Notes under the pieces: generated by a model
What the model saw: only the letters and a program-made list of their open reading frames with translations
What the model was told of the DNA's origin: nothing
The model's database searches: none
Program-made: the position numbers and the translations under genes
Shown here: positions 49,031 through 60,350 of the stretch, one piece after another
How the letters are laid out: each line of letters begins with the position of its first letter
Position numbering within the stretch: the stretch's first letter is position 1
From: Sympetrum striolatum
Taxonomy: Eukaryota; Arthropoda; Insecta; Odonata; Libellulidae
Length of the DNA: 64,000 nt
Reading direction: 5' to 3'
Assembly: GCA_947579665.1 (NCBI GenBank)
Contig: OX388341.1
Location: 5,456,001-5,520,000 of the forward strand

Positions 49031-49758
49031 TTTTGAAGATTTTATTCTTTCCCGATAACGTGGATGCGTGAAACTCGGCACGTAGATAGATATCATAAAT
49101 ATATTTCATAATCGAATTTTAAATGTTCGCTGATGGTCCTTGGTTCGATCCCAGGGGGCTATTTGCACTTCTCAATGAATTTCTTACGGAGATAACGGAA
49201 ACAAAATTAAGGTACTTCCCGGCATGCTATCGACTTCAAACTTTGCGTGATAGAAGAACAGGTCTTTACAAATCAAACTGTGCATTTACAGCTTACAATA
49301 TGTCCTAGGTTCGACACCAGGTGTCTCTGCAATTAGAAGTTGATCCGATTTTTAGGAATTATTTTGAAACCTTTCCCAATAAAATAGAAACTTGAAATTC
49401 GGCAAGTAGATAGAATTCATAAATAACTTTCAGAAACATGTTTTAGATTTCCACGATCGTCCTTGGTTCGAGTCCCGAAAGGCATTAACATTCATGAAAA
49501 TTAGAACGTTTTTTGAGGCAGTTATAGCCAATATTTCTGCTTGAATTTTCACACATAAGTAGAGATGGTGATCTGCTATTGTGTTTCATAATAGGTTTAC
49601 CAGTAAGACCCGGGTTCGATGCCAGACGATGAAATTTCAGCGAATTTTAATAAAAAATTAAATCCTTTTTTTTTTCTTTTGAGTACCGTCCCGATATGAT
49701 GCCGATATGAAATTAGTATTGCCGATCTGCTTGCAGTATGCAAGCTGCATATTACTCG
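49031..49758 (+). mobile_element. Array unit 23 (+), partial
   Basis: The 5' third is missing; it starts mid-monomer after the 386-bp fragment. CTCG at 49755-49758. Confidence 0.72.
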
Positions 49759-50949
49759 TATATATATATGAATATATATATGGATACATGAATGAATCCG
49801 GAGAAGCATCTATCTATTATATATAGATGCTTCTCCAGATTCATTCATATATATAGCTATATAGGTATATAGATAGGATACAAATTCGCAGGCTAAACCA
49901 CAAGCGTGATTGACTTGAAAATTTTATGACATATTGGCCATAACGTGAAACCCCCAGAAAAATTGGGATTTTGAACCTCAGTGTCATGGGTTCGATTCCA
50001 GAGGGCCTCAAAGTCCCGATTTTTCCCGTTTAAATGCATTGCTTTGATTTTCGGGAATTAAAAAAAATTACTTCCCGGATAGGTAGAGAATCAAAACTCA
50101 AGGAGCCTATATATATGAACATGATCTATCGAAAACATAAATGAGTTTTACGGAAAATATCCTGGGTTCGAAGCTAGGTCGAGGCAAAAATCGGCCGTTT
50201 AAAATGCATTGTGTCGATTTTTAAGATTTTTTTTGGACCCTTTCCCGATGGCATGGAAACTTGAAATTCGGCATGGGTTTAGATATCATAAATATATTTA
50301 GTAAACAAATTTTATGAATTCGCTGATGGTCCTTGGTTCGATCCCAGAGAGCCATTTACATTCCTCAATGCATTTCTTATGGAGATAAAAGAAACATGTT
50401 TTAGGTACTTCCCGGCAGGATATCGACTTCAAACTTTGTATGAAATAAGATGAAGTCCTAATAAATCATACTGTGCATTTACAGCTAAAAATATGTCCTA
50501 GGTTCGACACCAGGCGTCTCTGAAATCAGAAGTTAATCCGATTTTTAGGAATTATTTTGAAACCTTTGCCAATAATAAAGAAACTTCAAATTCGGCATAT
50601 AGATAGAAATCATAAATAACTTTCAAGAACCTTTTTTTTATTTCCAAAATCGTCCTTGGTTCGAATCCAGAGAGCCATTTAAATTCGTGAAAATTAGAAC
50701 GACTTTTGAGGCAGTTGTAGCCCATATTACTGCTTGAATTTTCACACATAGTTGGAGATGGTGATGTTCTACTGTGCTGCATAGTAAGTTCACAGTAACG
50801 ACCCGGGTTCGATGCCAGGCGATGGAATTTCAGCGAATTTAAAAAAAAATTTCAATCCATTTTTTTCTTTTGATGGCCGTCCCGATATGATGCCGACATG
50901 AAAATAGTGTTGTCGATCTGCTTGCAGTATGCAAGCAACATTTTACTCG
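49759..50949 (+). mobile_element. Array unit 24 (+)
   Basis: It is preceded by two spacer modules in opposite orientation (49,785-49,850), a palindrome like that at 32,722. CTCG at 50946-50949. Confidence 0.75.
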
Positions 50950-52043
50950 TATATAATAGATACCCAGATACCCAGATATGATACTAATTCACAGGCTAAA
51001 CTACTGGCGTCATTGACTCGAAATTTTTACTACGTATTGGCCATAACGTACAACCGCCAGAAAAATTGCGATTTTGAACCTCAGTGTCATGGGTTCGATT
51101 CCAGAGGGCCCCAAAGTCGCCATAAGGATACATGGCGGGGATTTTCAAAATTTTTTTGGTGCATTTCCCGGCAAACTAGAGCGTTGAAATTATAGGGATA
51201 GCTAGAAACCGTGCATATCCAACAAAATCAAAAAGACATCGCCTTATATGGTCCATGGTTCGATGCTAGGTCGGGGCAAATATCGGCCGTTTTAAATGCA
51301 TTGCGGCGATTTTGAAGATTTTTTTAGGATCCTTTCCCGATAACATGGATACTTGAAACTCGGCACGTGGATAGATATCATGAATATAATTCATAATCAA
51401 ATTTTAAGTGTTCGCTGATGGTCCTTGGTTCGATCCCAGAGGGCCATTTGCAATTCTAAATGCATTTCTTACGGAGATAACGGAAACAAAATTTAGGTAC
51501 TTCCAGGCATGCTATCGACTTCAAACTTTGCATGATACAAGAACAGGTTCTTACAAATCAAACTGTGCATTCACAGCTTACAATATTCCCTTGGTTCGAC
51601 ACCAGGTGTCTCTGAAATCAGAAGTTGATCCGATTTTTAGGAATTATTTTGAAACCTTTCCCAGCAATATAGAAACTTGAAATTCGGCATGTAGTTAGAT
51701 ATCATAGATACATTTCAAAATCATGTTTTTGTTTTCCAAGATCGTCCTTGGTTCGAATCCAGAGAGGCATTTACTTTCGTGAAAATTAGAACGTCTTTTG
51801 AGGCAGTTGTATCCAATATTTCTGCTTGAATTTTCACACATAGTTAGAGATGTTGATCTTCTATTGTGCTGCATAGTAGGTTCACCAGGAAGGCCTAGGT
51901 TCGATGCCAGACGATGAAATTTCAGCGAATTTTAAGAAAAAATTAAATCCTTTTTTTTTTCTTTTGAGGACCATCCCAATATGATGCCAATATGAAATTA
52001 GTATTGCCGATCTGCTTGCAGTATGCAAGCTACATTTTACTCG
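50950..52043 (+). mobile_element. Array unit 25 (+)
   Basis: Short junction with ATACCCAG repeats; about 20 bases deleted near 51,118 (CAAAGTCGCCATAAGG). CTCG at 52040-52043. Confidence 0.75.
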
Positions 52044-53215
52044 TATCTATTATATATAGATGCTTCTCCGGATTCATTCATATATATACCTATATAGATA
52101 GATAGGATACAAATTCACAGCCTAAACTACAAGCGTCATTGATCTGAAATTTTTATGACATATTGGCCATAACGTGAAACCCCCAGGAAAAAAGAGACTT
52201 TGATCCTCAGTGTCATAGGTTCGATTCCAGAGGGCCCCAAAGTCCCGATTTTTCCCGTTTGAATGCATTGCCGTGATTTTCGGGAATTAAAAAAAAATAC
52301 TTTCCGGATAGGTAGAGAAGTAAAACTCAAGGTGCCTATATTTATGGTCTTGGACTTTCGAAAACATCATTGAACTTTATCAAAAATATCCTGGGTTCGA
52401 TGCTAGGACGATGCAAAGATCTGCCCTCTAAAATACATGGGAGCCGTTTTTCATTATTTTTTTAGATGCACTTATCGAAATGATAGGATGTTCGTGCTTG
52501 GCTGGAAGATGTATGGTACGAATAAGTTTAAGAAAAAAATTTTCATAAGACCGTACTGTTCCTGGGTTCGAAGCCAGAGCATAATAACGTTTCTCTCATA
52601 AGGAATATAAAGGAAAAGTAGGACGTCATTTGAGGCAGTTGTAACCAATATTTCTGCTTGAATTTGCATACGCGGTTAGAGATGGTGTTTTTCTGTTGTG
52701 CTGCATAGAAAGTATTGCCTTAAAGACCCGGGTTCGATGCCGGGCGGTATAAATATCCCCCATATATAATACTATGGGGTATCTTTTCATAATTTTTTTA
52801 TGCATTTATCGATATGTAAGGGAGCTCTTGCTTAGATGGAAGATGTATATTAACACTTTGTTTAAGAAAAAAAATAGATAAGACCATGCTGTTCCTGGGT
52901 TCGATGCCAGAGCACATTATAATTTCTCAAATAAGGAGTGTATGTGAATAGTAGGACGTCGTTTGAGGTAGTTGCACCTAATAGTTTTGCTTGAATTTTC
53001 ACACATAGTTTGATATGGTAATCTTCAATTTTGCTGCATAGTAAGTACACCAGGAAGACCGGGGCTCGCTGCCAGGCGATTAAATTGCAGCGAATTCTAC
53101 GAATATTTTGAATTTTTTTTTTCTTTTGATGTCCGTCCCGATATGATGCCGATATGAAATTAGTGTTGTCGATCTGCTTGCAGTATGCAAGCTACATTTT
53201 ACTCGTATATATATA
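52044..53215 (+). mobile_element. Array unit 26 (+), mosaic
   Basis: The centre (52,430-52,960) has two successive alternative modules with AGAGCACATTATAATTTCTC. CTCG at 53212-53215. Confidence 0.73.
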
Positions 53216-55572
53216 TATATATCCAGATAAATAGGATACTAATTCGCAGGCTAAACCACAAGCGTCATCGACTTGAAATTTTTACAACGTATTGGCCATA
53301 ACGTGTAACCGCCAGAAAAAATGTGATTTTGAACCTCGGTATCATGAGTTCGATTCTTGAAGGCCCCAAAGTCCCAATTTTTCCCATTAAAAAGCAATGA
53401 TAGAATTTCGGCTATTTTTTTAATATTTCCCGGAAAGGTGGGTAATCAAAACTCAATGAGCATATATATATGGTCATGATCTATCGATAACATGAATTAC
53501 TTTCACGGATAATATCCTGGGTTTGATGCTAGGACGTTGCAAAAATGAGTCATTTAAAATACATTATACGTAGTTTTTCATTATATTTTTTGATGCACTT
53601 ACCGAAATGATAGGAAGATCTCTCTTTGCTAGAATATGTATATTAAGACTTGGTTTCAGAAAAAAATTAATCTACCACCATACTTTTCCTGTGTTCGATG
53701 CCAGAGCACATTAAAATTTCTCTCTATACATATAAAGCAGAAATTCTGTGGGTTTGTTTGTGTGTTTGTTTGTGGGTTTGTTTGTCTAGGATTGGAGTCC
53801 ACACTGTTTGCCTGATTTGTCTTAAACTTTGCATACGTGTCCTCTGACATCAGGAAGAAAGTACTGTCGCATTTTTATTCAAGAATTTTGCTGGGTTCGA
53901 ACCAAGATCGCTCAGATAGATTTTCATAAGGAATACACGTAAGCTTCACTTTTATCGGTTGTAGGCTTTATTTCTTTTGAAGAATTAAATTAGAAGGAAT
54001 AGTCGTACAGAGTCGAGACAAACACCGAAAGAAAGAAAATCAAATAAAGATTCTTATTTTGGTCATGGAATCTTACTTTCGATTAGATTTTCCGAGAATA
54101 TTGGTAAAATATACAAAACTTTTGTGAAAATTCGAGGCTATAAACAACTCATCCCCCTGACGACTGATCCCATTGTTGAATCCGAGCTCATGTTTTATCC
54201 CGTAAAAATACTCGTGGACTCTAGGCCCATAAAGATGATGATTGAGGAGGACGATATATTACATGGATAACGAGAAATTCTCTGTAAGAAGGTAACCAGC
54301 AATTGCAGGTACGTGATTGCAGTCAGGAGATTACCAGTTCATGGATGAGGGAAGTTAGATGTCTTGTATGATATAAAGCAAACATTCTGTGGGTTTGTAC
54401 GTTTGTTTGTATGTTGTGTCTCTTCGATTTTAGTACAAACCTTTTGCCAGATTCGCGTCAAACTTTGCGTACGTGTTTTCTTGGACCAGGAAGGACGTAC
54501 TGTCTCAATTTTATTTGATAATTTTGCTGGTTTCGAACCAAGATCGCTTAGATGGGTTTCCATAAAGAATAAATCTAATCTTCACTTTTACCAGTAGCAG
54601 GCTATTTTTTTTGAAGAATTAAAATAGAAAAATAGTTGTGCAGGGTTGAGACAAGAAGCAAAAGAACGGAAATAAAATGAATATTCTAATTTTGATCGTG
54701 GAATATTGTTTTTGAATCGAAATTTTGAGAATTTCGAAAAAATACGCGTGAATTTTCCAAAATTGTTGAGGTTGTAAACAGCCAATCCTCCTGACGATCA
54801 ATGAGATTTTTGAGCCGAGCTCATGAATTTTTTTTCCTGTGTAATAAAAATAGCTTGGGATTTTAGACTGTATATTCTAAAGGGATATTACGCATTGCAC
54901 GACCGGCAACTTGAATTTAATCTACTTCTATATTCCCCGTTGAGAATCAACGGGCGCTTCAGCTAGTAAGGAATATATGTGAAAAGTAGGACGTCGTTTG
55001 AGGCAGTTACAGCAAATATTTCTGCTTGAATTTTCACACATAGAGATGGCGATCTTCTGTTGTGCTGCATAGAAATAATTACCAAAAAGACCCGAGTTCG
55101 AAGCTATGCGGTAAATATATCCCCCATTTAAAATACATTGAGGTAGTTTACATTATATATTTTGATATACTTATCGAAATACTAGAAAGTTCTTGCTTTG
55201 CTCGATGATGTATATTTAGACTCAGCTTAAGAAAAAAATTTAGATAAGACAATGCTGTTTCTGGGTTCGATGCCAGAGCACATTAAAATTTCTCACATAA
55301 AGAATATAAGAGAAAAGAAGGACGACGTTTGAGGCAGTTGCAGCACATATTTCTGCTTGAATTATCACACATAGTTAAAAATGGGGATCTTCTGTTGTGC
55401 TGCATAGTAAGTATTACCAGTACGACCTGGGTTCGATGCAAGATGATTCAATTGCAGCGAATTTTAAGAATATTTTCAATCCTTTTTTTTCTTTTGAAGA
55501 CCGTCCAATATGATGCTGACATGAAATTAGTGTTGTCGATCTGCTTGCAGTATGCAAGCTACATTTTACTTG
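53216..55572 (+). mobile_element. Array unit 27 (+), split by a Helitron
   Basis: It is interrupted at AAAATTTCTC (53,720) by a 1.25-kb Helitron and resumes TAAGGAATATATGTG at 54967; removing the insert restores a unit of about 1.1 kb. It ends CTTG at 55569-55572. Confidence 0.75.
53721..54966 (+). mobile_element. Non-autonomous Helitron with internal duplication
   Basis: The 5' end is TCTCTATACATATAAAGCAG. The 3' end has the hairpin CCCGTTGAGAATCAACGGG (54936-54954), eight bases, then CTAG (54963-54966) and T. This is the textbook Helitron terminus, and array sequence is continuous on either side. The body consists of two diverged copies in direct orientation (53,735-54,320 and 54,366-54,900), each beginning with TTTG-rich repeats and containing GGTTCGAACC. 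No Rep/helicase frame is present. Confidence 0.85.
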
Positions 55573-55832
55573 TAAGGAATATATGTGAAAAGTAGGACGT
55601 CGTTTGAGGCAGTTGCAGTCAATATTTCTGCTAGAGTTTTCACACATAGAGACTGTTATCTTCTGTTGTGATGCATAGTAAATATCTCTAGGAAGACCCG
55701 GATATGATGCTGGGTGGATAATTTGCAGCAAATTTTAAGAATGTTTTCAATACTTTCGAGGACCCTCTCAATATGATGTTGATTTAAAATTTTTTTATCG
55801 ACATGCTTGCAGTATGCAAAAAATTTTACTTG
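55573..55832 (+). mobile_element. Array unit 28 (+), partial, right edge
   Basis: It starts exactly with TAAGGAATATATGTG after the CTTG of unit 27 and ends CTTG at 55829-55832 after a damaged hairpin. One spacer module follows, then the array stops near 55,900. Confidence 0.7.
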
Positions 55833-55899
55833 TATATATGAATGAATCCGGAGAAGGAATTATATATAATAGATATCCAGAAAATGTCTTTACATAATG

Positions 55900-56532
55900 G
55901 ATATCTGGCATATAATTCCACCCCTAAAATTTTGAGGTGAAGTAAGTGTTTTTTCCAATGCTCAGCGTATATTTCGACCCAAAAAATAAGGCAACACCAG
56001 TTAGAGCACCAAAACACCACAACACCAGCTCTAATTTATGGGAAGAAAAACTACACAATCCATAAATGTACAATACATTAAGGAATATTTACAGCATCAA
56101 TTTAAGATACTAGACTCGTTTCTTTCAGCTGCCATGTCAACTTCCTCTGCTTAACTATTTAACTTGTGATATTAAACTTACAAATTTCTTCTGCTGGTAT
56201 CACTCAGGCTACTCTTATAAAAATGGAATATGAAACAAAAACACAATGGTATTAAACATTTATTATAGAAATTATGGTAATATAGCATAGTAACATCAAA
56301 TCACGACACTGCTAAAACAACTTCCATTTACTCTTCCTTTTTTCAGTCTGCACATGTCTTCCAAAGCTGCAAAATCAGTCATATACTGCTGGTATAAGAC
56401 CTAATTAAAAAAATAAACCATAGATGACCTTTGGCAAGGTTCGATGATTAAGTTGACTAAGGCATCTGCAATAAAAATCAGTGAGGCAGCAAATCTGATA
56501 CTCCCTGGAGCTATGATTACGTTAAGAACAAT
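55900..56532. other. Unique-looking sequence between array and LINE
   Basis: No ORF with a domain, RNA gene or repeat terminus is recognised. It forms the left flank of the 226-bp duplicated segment. Confidence 0.4.
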
Positions 56533-56758
56533 TCATGGTACCTCGGGCCAAATTAATTTATTAAAACAAAGCAAGTTGTAAGAGGATGTTGTTATTTTTG
56601 TTGTAAGATATTAATAGTTGCTGCCATGTGACAGATGCTTATTACTTATTTATAGTTTCTTGTCAATTTATTGTTTAACAAAATATCTAAACTATGACTA
56701 AAGAAGAAAGTAACTGATAATCTTTTCAATTGAATCAGCAACACCAAACGTGGTTTAT
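56533..56758. repeat. 226-bp direct repeat, left copy
   Basis: From TCATGGTACCTCGGGCC to CACCAAACGTGGTTTAT it aligns without gaps to 60,125-60,350, with about 16 differences by eye (about 93%). It ends exactly where the LINE 3' end begins. Confidence 0.9.
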
Positions 56759-57391
56759 AATAATATAAGTTTTATTTAGCACCAAGCTATTCGTTAATAT
56801 GAACATTGTAGTCATGAAAAAGAGTTTAGCAACGTAAAGGAAAAGTGCCTACAGTAACAGCACATAAACAAAGAAAAGAAAAAAAAATAGAATATCACAA
56901 AAGAAACCACTAAAGATACCATAGAAACTCACAATAGGATAAAACCATAAAAAAAATTAAGAAATATATAAAAATACACAATATAGTACTAATGCAAACA
57001 TAGGGAAATTTTGGTATACAGAGAGTAAAATAAATTTCATTTTCAAACAGACAGTTTTTCAATTTTCTTTGAAATTTCATCAGAACTTGTGAATTTTTTA
57101 CTTCTGTTAGGAGCGAATTATAGAGCATTATTCCTTGAAAAAATAAGGACTTGTGTGTTTCAGTCTTAGAAACAAAAGGAATATGGAAATCCCTTCCTCC
57201 TCTTGTGTACATGTACATCACTATTTGTCTTTAATATATTATTTAAGTATTCCGGCATTAACCCCATTTTTATTTTATGTATAAAAGAAAGCACTTGATA
57301 TTTAAGACCTGGTTCCACATTTAACCATCTTAGATTTTGAAGCATATAAATAATTCTTGTATATCTATCACATTTTAATATTAATTGCATT

Positions 57392-57727
57392 CCAAAGTAA
57401 AAAGGGACTTTAAAAGAGTCTGACAGGGCCGGGAATCGAACCTGGGATCTTCCTCTAACTGGGAGGCTGCCTTAACCATCTAGGCTACCCCATCAGAACA
57501 TTTTGACAAGCCGTTTTGGGGACTTTGTGCGCAAGGGCAAGTGTAATATCGTCCGACTGAGCGGCATCGTCTACGGCCATGGCCTCAGATGGTTAAGGCA
57601 GCCTCCCGGTTAGAGGAAGATCCCGGGTTCGATTCCCGGCCCTGTCAGACTTTTTTCAAGTCCGTTTTTCCTTGGGAATTTTCCTGGGTGCACGCTCTTA
57701 TGTGCAAAGTCACCTCAACCCTTTCCT
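57392..57727. mobile_element. Head-to-head pair of tRNA-derived SINEs
   Basis: The right half (about 57,575-57,727, +) has GGTTAAGGCAGCCTCCC, an anticodon-arm-like CCTCCCGGTTAGAGG, a perfect T-arm CCGGGTTCGATTCCCGG and the tail TTTTTTCAAGTCCG. The left half (57,392 to about 57,545) is the same family reversed, with GGGAATCGAACC. Heads meet in the centre. The pair as a whole is flanked by tattaattgcatt (57379-57391) and tattaatcacatt (57728-57740), 11 of 13 identical, and sits in LINE coding sequence. The right B box is a perfect consensus, so pol III promoter function is plausible. Confidence 0.75.
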
Positions 57728-58451
57728 TATTAATCACATTGCTTTATTTTGTAGTATTTGCAATCTATTTTTTCTCTTTGATTAGTAAGATTCAAAACAG
57801 TTGCACAGTAATTAAAATGTGGCAATATAATACAGTTATATATCACTTTTGTTGTGTTAATGGAAATGACTTTACTAACTGTAGCCAGGAAGTTTAATTT
57901 TTTTGCAACCTTCTTACAGACATAATCTAACTGCTGATCAAATTTTAATGCTCTATCCAATATCACACCTAAATATTTTATTGAGTCAACAAATTTAATA
58001 GTACATATATCCATTCATTTGGACTTTGGAGTTTCTATCTTTAAAATATTGGTATTGGTTGCAATTTCCAAGGAGCATTGCACTTAACTTTGTTTGGTTT
58101 CGTTTTAATTTATTTGCTTCAAACAATTCCTTTAATATACCTAAGTGCTCATTTACATTAGTTATTACTTCGCTAATATTTGTTCCAGCCAGATATATAT
58201 TAGTGTATCATCTGCAAAGAGATGATAATGACAATTTTTTAAGTATCTAACCAAATCATTTATATATAATAAAAATAACAAGGACCCCAGCGGACTTCCC
58301 TGGGGAATTCGAACATCTATCTTTCTTTGGGATGAAATGTGGCTTTCACATTTTACTTCCTGCACCTGTTCCAGTAAATAATTTTGGATCCATTTAATGA
58401 CTACCCCACCAAAACCATAATACTGAAGTTTATATACCAGTCTATCTCTAT

Positions 58452-59548
58452 CACAGGGAGAGTCTACCGGGAGAAAAGTGAAGCCAAAAATAACGCAACC
58501 CGCAGAGCACTGGGTTGCACTTTTCTACAGCTCCCCTTTAACTACATGTATTTTTGGGGTTTTATTTTCCTCTCATACGGGACTCAGGAGCTTGTCTATG
58601 CTATGAAATGGACTCAGATAGTTTAAATGAACCTTTCACGTAACGATCATCTTCGATTTTTTTCTCTAAGTCCTCTTGATTCCTTTTATTATGGAAAATA
58701 AAACATGCCTGCAATGTAAACTTCTCGGATGCTGGTGTCGTCTGCTAGAGAAATACGGAGAACGAATCGTTTGCCAACCTCCCGCAAACTCTATTAAAAC
58801 CTCGTTGATTATTATAATGTTAATTTTATATATATTATAATGCATTAATTCGTCATAGTTTTTAATTGATCAATACCAAGTGCGGCATAAAATTCCTTAA
58901 TAGTCGTTTGCCGCAATAAAATAAAGCTACTCTATAATACATTATAATAGCTTATCATGGTAATTAGAGATTTTTCGTTTGTGCAAATGTTTGTTCTAAT
59001 TCATAATTGAGGCTTAATGCAGTAAAACTTGTCAAAATGACGAATACGAGAACTTGTATACCATGCAACACCTGCAGGTGCAGCCGAGAGCACAATGAAA
59101 TGTTCATTAAAATGCCGTGGATTAATACTGACGTTCGTTCTGCTTCATAGATTTCAGATAATGAATGAAATAATAAAATTAAGGAAGATGCATAGATTCT
59201 AGTTCGGAACATTTTGTGGGGGCAGCTGTTATTATGCGCAGCAATTGACCATGCTGCAGGCAGAAACAGGACCCTGCTTATTTACCTATAAAACCTTTAG
59301 AAACGGGAAAATAACAAAATTGCTTCGTGTTACGCATTGCTCAAACTACATTTTGTGTTCCAAAACGTTCGATTTACTCGATCAAACCTTGATAACTCTG
59401 TATCAAAGCCGCAAAATCACGAAAAAACAATGTATTGGTATAGGGAGATACGAAAAGTGCTACCCAGCATGGCTAAATGCGCAATCTGCCGCTTTACCCC
59501 TGGCTTCACTTTTGGGCGCTAGAGGGAGATAGTAATACTACCCCTGTG
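58452..59548. mobile_element. DNA transposon with 8-bp duplication inside the LINE
   Basis: The ends CACAGGG and CCCCTGTG are inverted, and both sides share subterminal AAAAGTGAAGCCA in inverted orientation. It is flanked by atctctat (58444-58451) and atttctat (59549-59556); removing it rejoins the reverse transcriptase frame around VDR and RLVYKL. An 8-bp duplication fits hAT or P-type elements. Short frames at 58,964-59,532 show no clear domain, so it is probably non-autonomous. Confidence 0.75.
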
Positions 59549-60124
59549 ATTTCTATCTACCATCTCAAAAGCTCTTTTTAGATCCAAGAAAACAGCATCA
59601 ATCACCTCTTTATTCTCAAGGAAACCTTTCCAATCATTTAATATACTCTGTATCGCTGTCTCACATTTATAACCAACCCTGAAACCTGATTAATATTGCA
59701 CTAAAATTTTATTTTTACCAATATATTCTTTAATTTGTTCATATACTGCCTTTTCCACTACTTTTTCTATTGCACATAATATATTAATTGGCCAGAACTC
59801 TTCTGCTTTAGTTGTACCAGCTATCTTCCTGCATGGGATAACTCTAGCAATTTTCAATCTACTAGGAATTATACCCAGTTCTAAGGAGCTATTTACAATG
59901 TTTATTAAAAAATCTGAGAGTTCATTGAAATACTGTTTCAGAAAATGTGTGTCTATGTCATCAGGGCTATTTTTATTAGACATGGTGTTTACAATATCAG
60001 AGAGTTGCTTCATATCTATTAAATTAAACTCACTAAAATTACCCTCAGCCATATCAAGCTCAAACGTTTTATTGCAGATAGGGATAGTATTTATTATATC
60101 AGATATACTTTCAATGAAATACTA

Positions 60125-60350
60125 TCATGGTACCTCAGGCCAATTTAATTTATTAAAACAAAACAAGTTGTAAGAGGATGTTGTTATTTTTGTTGTAAGA
60201 TATTAATAGTTGCTGCCATGTGACAGATGTTTATTACTTATTTATAGTTTCATGTCAATTTATGGTTTAAGGAATTATTTGAGCTATGACTAAGGAAGAA
60301 ACTAACTGATAATCTTTTCGTTTGAATCAGCAACACCAAACGTGGTTTAT
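60125..60350. repeat. 226-bp direct repeat, right copy
   Basis: Partner of 56,533-56,758. It starts immediately after the truncated LINE 5' end (TCATGGTACCTCAGGCC) and ends CGTGGTTTAT, beyond which the flanks differ (TGTGTAATTT here). Confidence 0.9.

Larger units (their letters stand above)
13274..55832. repeat. 42-kb cluster of Helitron-like ~1.1-kb units
   Basis: About 28 full or partial copies lie head to tail in blocks: plus (13,274-16,518), minus (17,232-31,595), plus (31,649-32,721), minus (32,811-39,445), plus (39,455-47,509), minus (47,557-48,644) and plus (49,031-55,832). The usual 3' end is the hairpin GCTTGCAGTATGCAAGC, nine bases (TACATTTTA), CTCG or CTTG, then T. Helitrons end in a hairpin followed by CTRR and insert next to T, so the structure fits a non-autonomous Helitron-like family. 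Inside, about six 150-180 bp monomers carry GGTTCGANNCC. AT microsatellites and a spacer module (CCGGAGAAGCATC or its inverse) sit at many junctions. Many 60-130 codon frames occur on both strands; they are by-products of the repeat and not genes. Confidence 0.8.
56910..60052 (-). pseudogene. LINE reverse transcriptase fragments
   Basis: Pieces in order on the minus strand: INILCAIEKVVEKAVYEQ (about 59,770), SGFRVGYKCETAIQSIL (about 59,670) and motif A FLDLKRAFEMVDRN (about 59,570); the 1.1-kb transposon; LVYKLQYYGFGGVVIKW, motif B IPQGSPLGSLLFLLYINDL and motif C FADDTLIY (58,430-58,200); KYLGVILDRALKFDQQLDY (57,980); the SINE pair; then MQLILKCDRYTRI and a C-terminal segment to about 56,910. 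The insertions join correctly in sequence once removed, but point mutations and frameshifts also occur. Confidence 0.85.
56759..60124 (-). mobile_element. 5'-truncated LINE (CR1/Jockey-type) with nested inserts
   Basis: The minus-strand element carries part of an ORF2 reverse transcriptase. Its 3' end at 56,759 reads AAATAAAACTTATATTATT on the element strand. The 5' end at about 60,124 lies inside coding sequence, so it is truncated. A SINE pair (57,392-57,727) and a DNA transposon (58,452-59,548) interrupt it. Without them about 1.9 kb of LINE remains. The clade assignment is tentative. Confidence 0.82.

Noticed and set aside
54339..54801. ORFs on both strands inside the third Helitron
   Set aside because: Short, overlapping on both strands, without Rep/helicase motifs; consistent with a non-autonomous element.
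13274..55832. Many open frames of 60-133 codons in the array, often with similar peptides (for example GPSGIEPMTPRFKVGF)
   Set aside because: They occur on both strands and in several frames of the same repeat, begin and end at different places in each copy, and have no domain. They follow from the repeat's low stop density and are not genes.
13274..55832. CRISPR array
   Set aside because: Repeats are long, diverged, in both orientations and in eukaryotic DNA with LINEs and introns; there are no uniform spacers or cas genes.
59160..59260. THAP-domain gene start (MVNCCA) in the 1.1-kb transposon
   Set aside because: Two stop codons follow directly and no further THAP motif is present; the match is only six residues.
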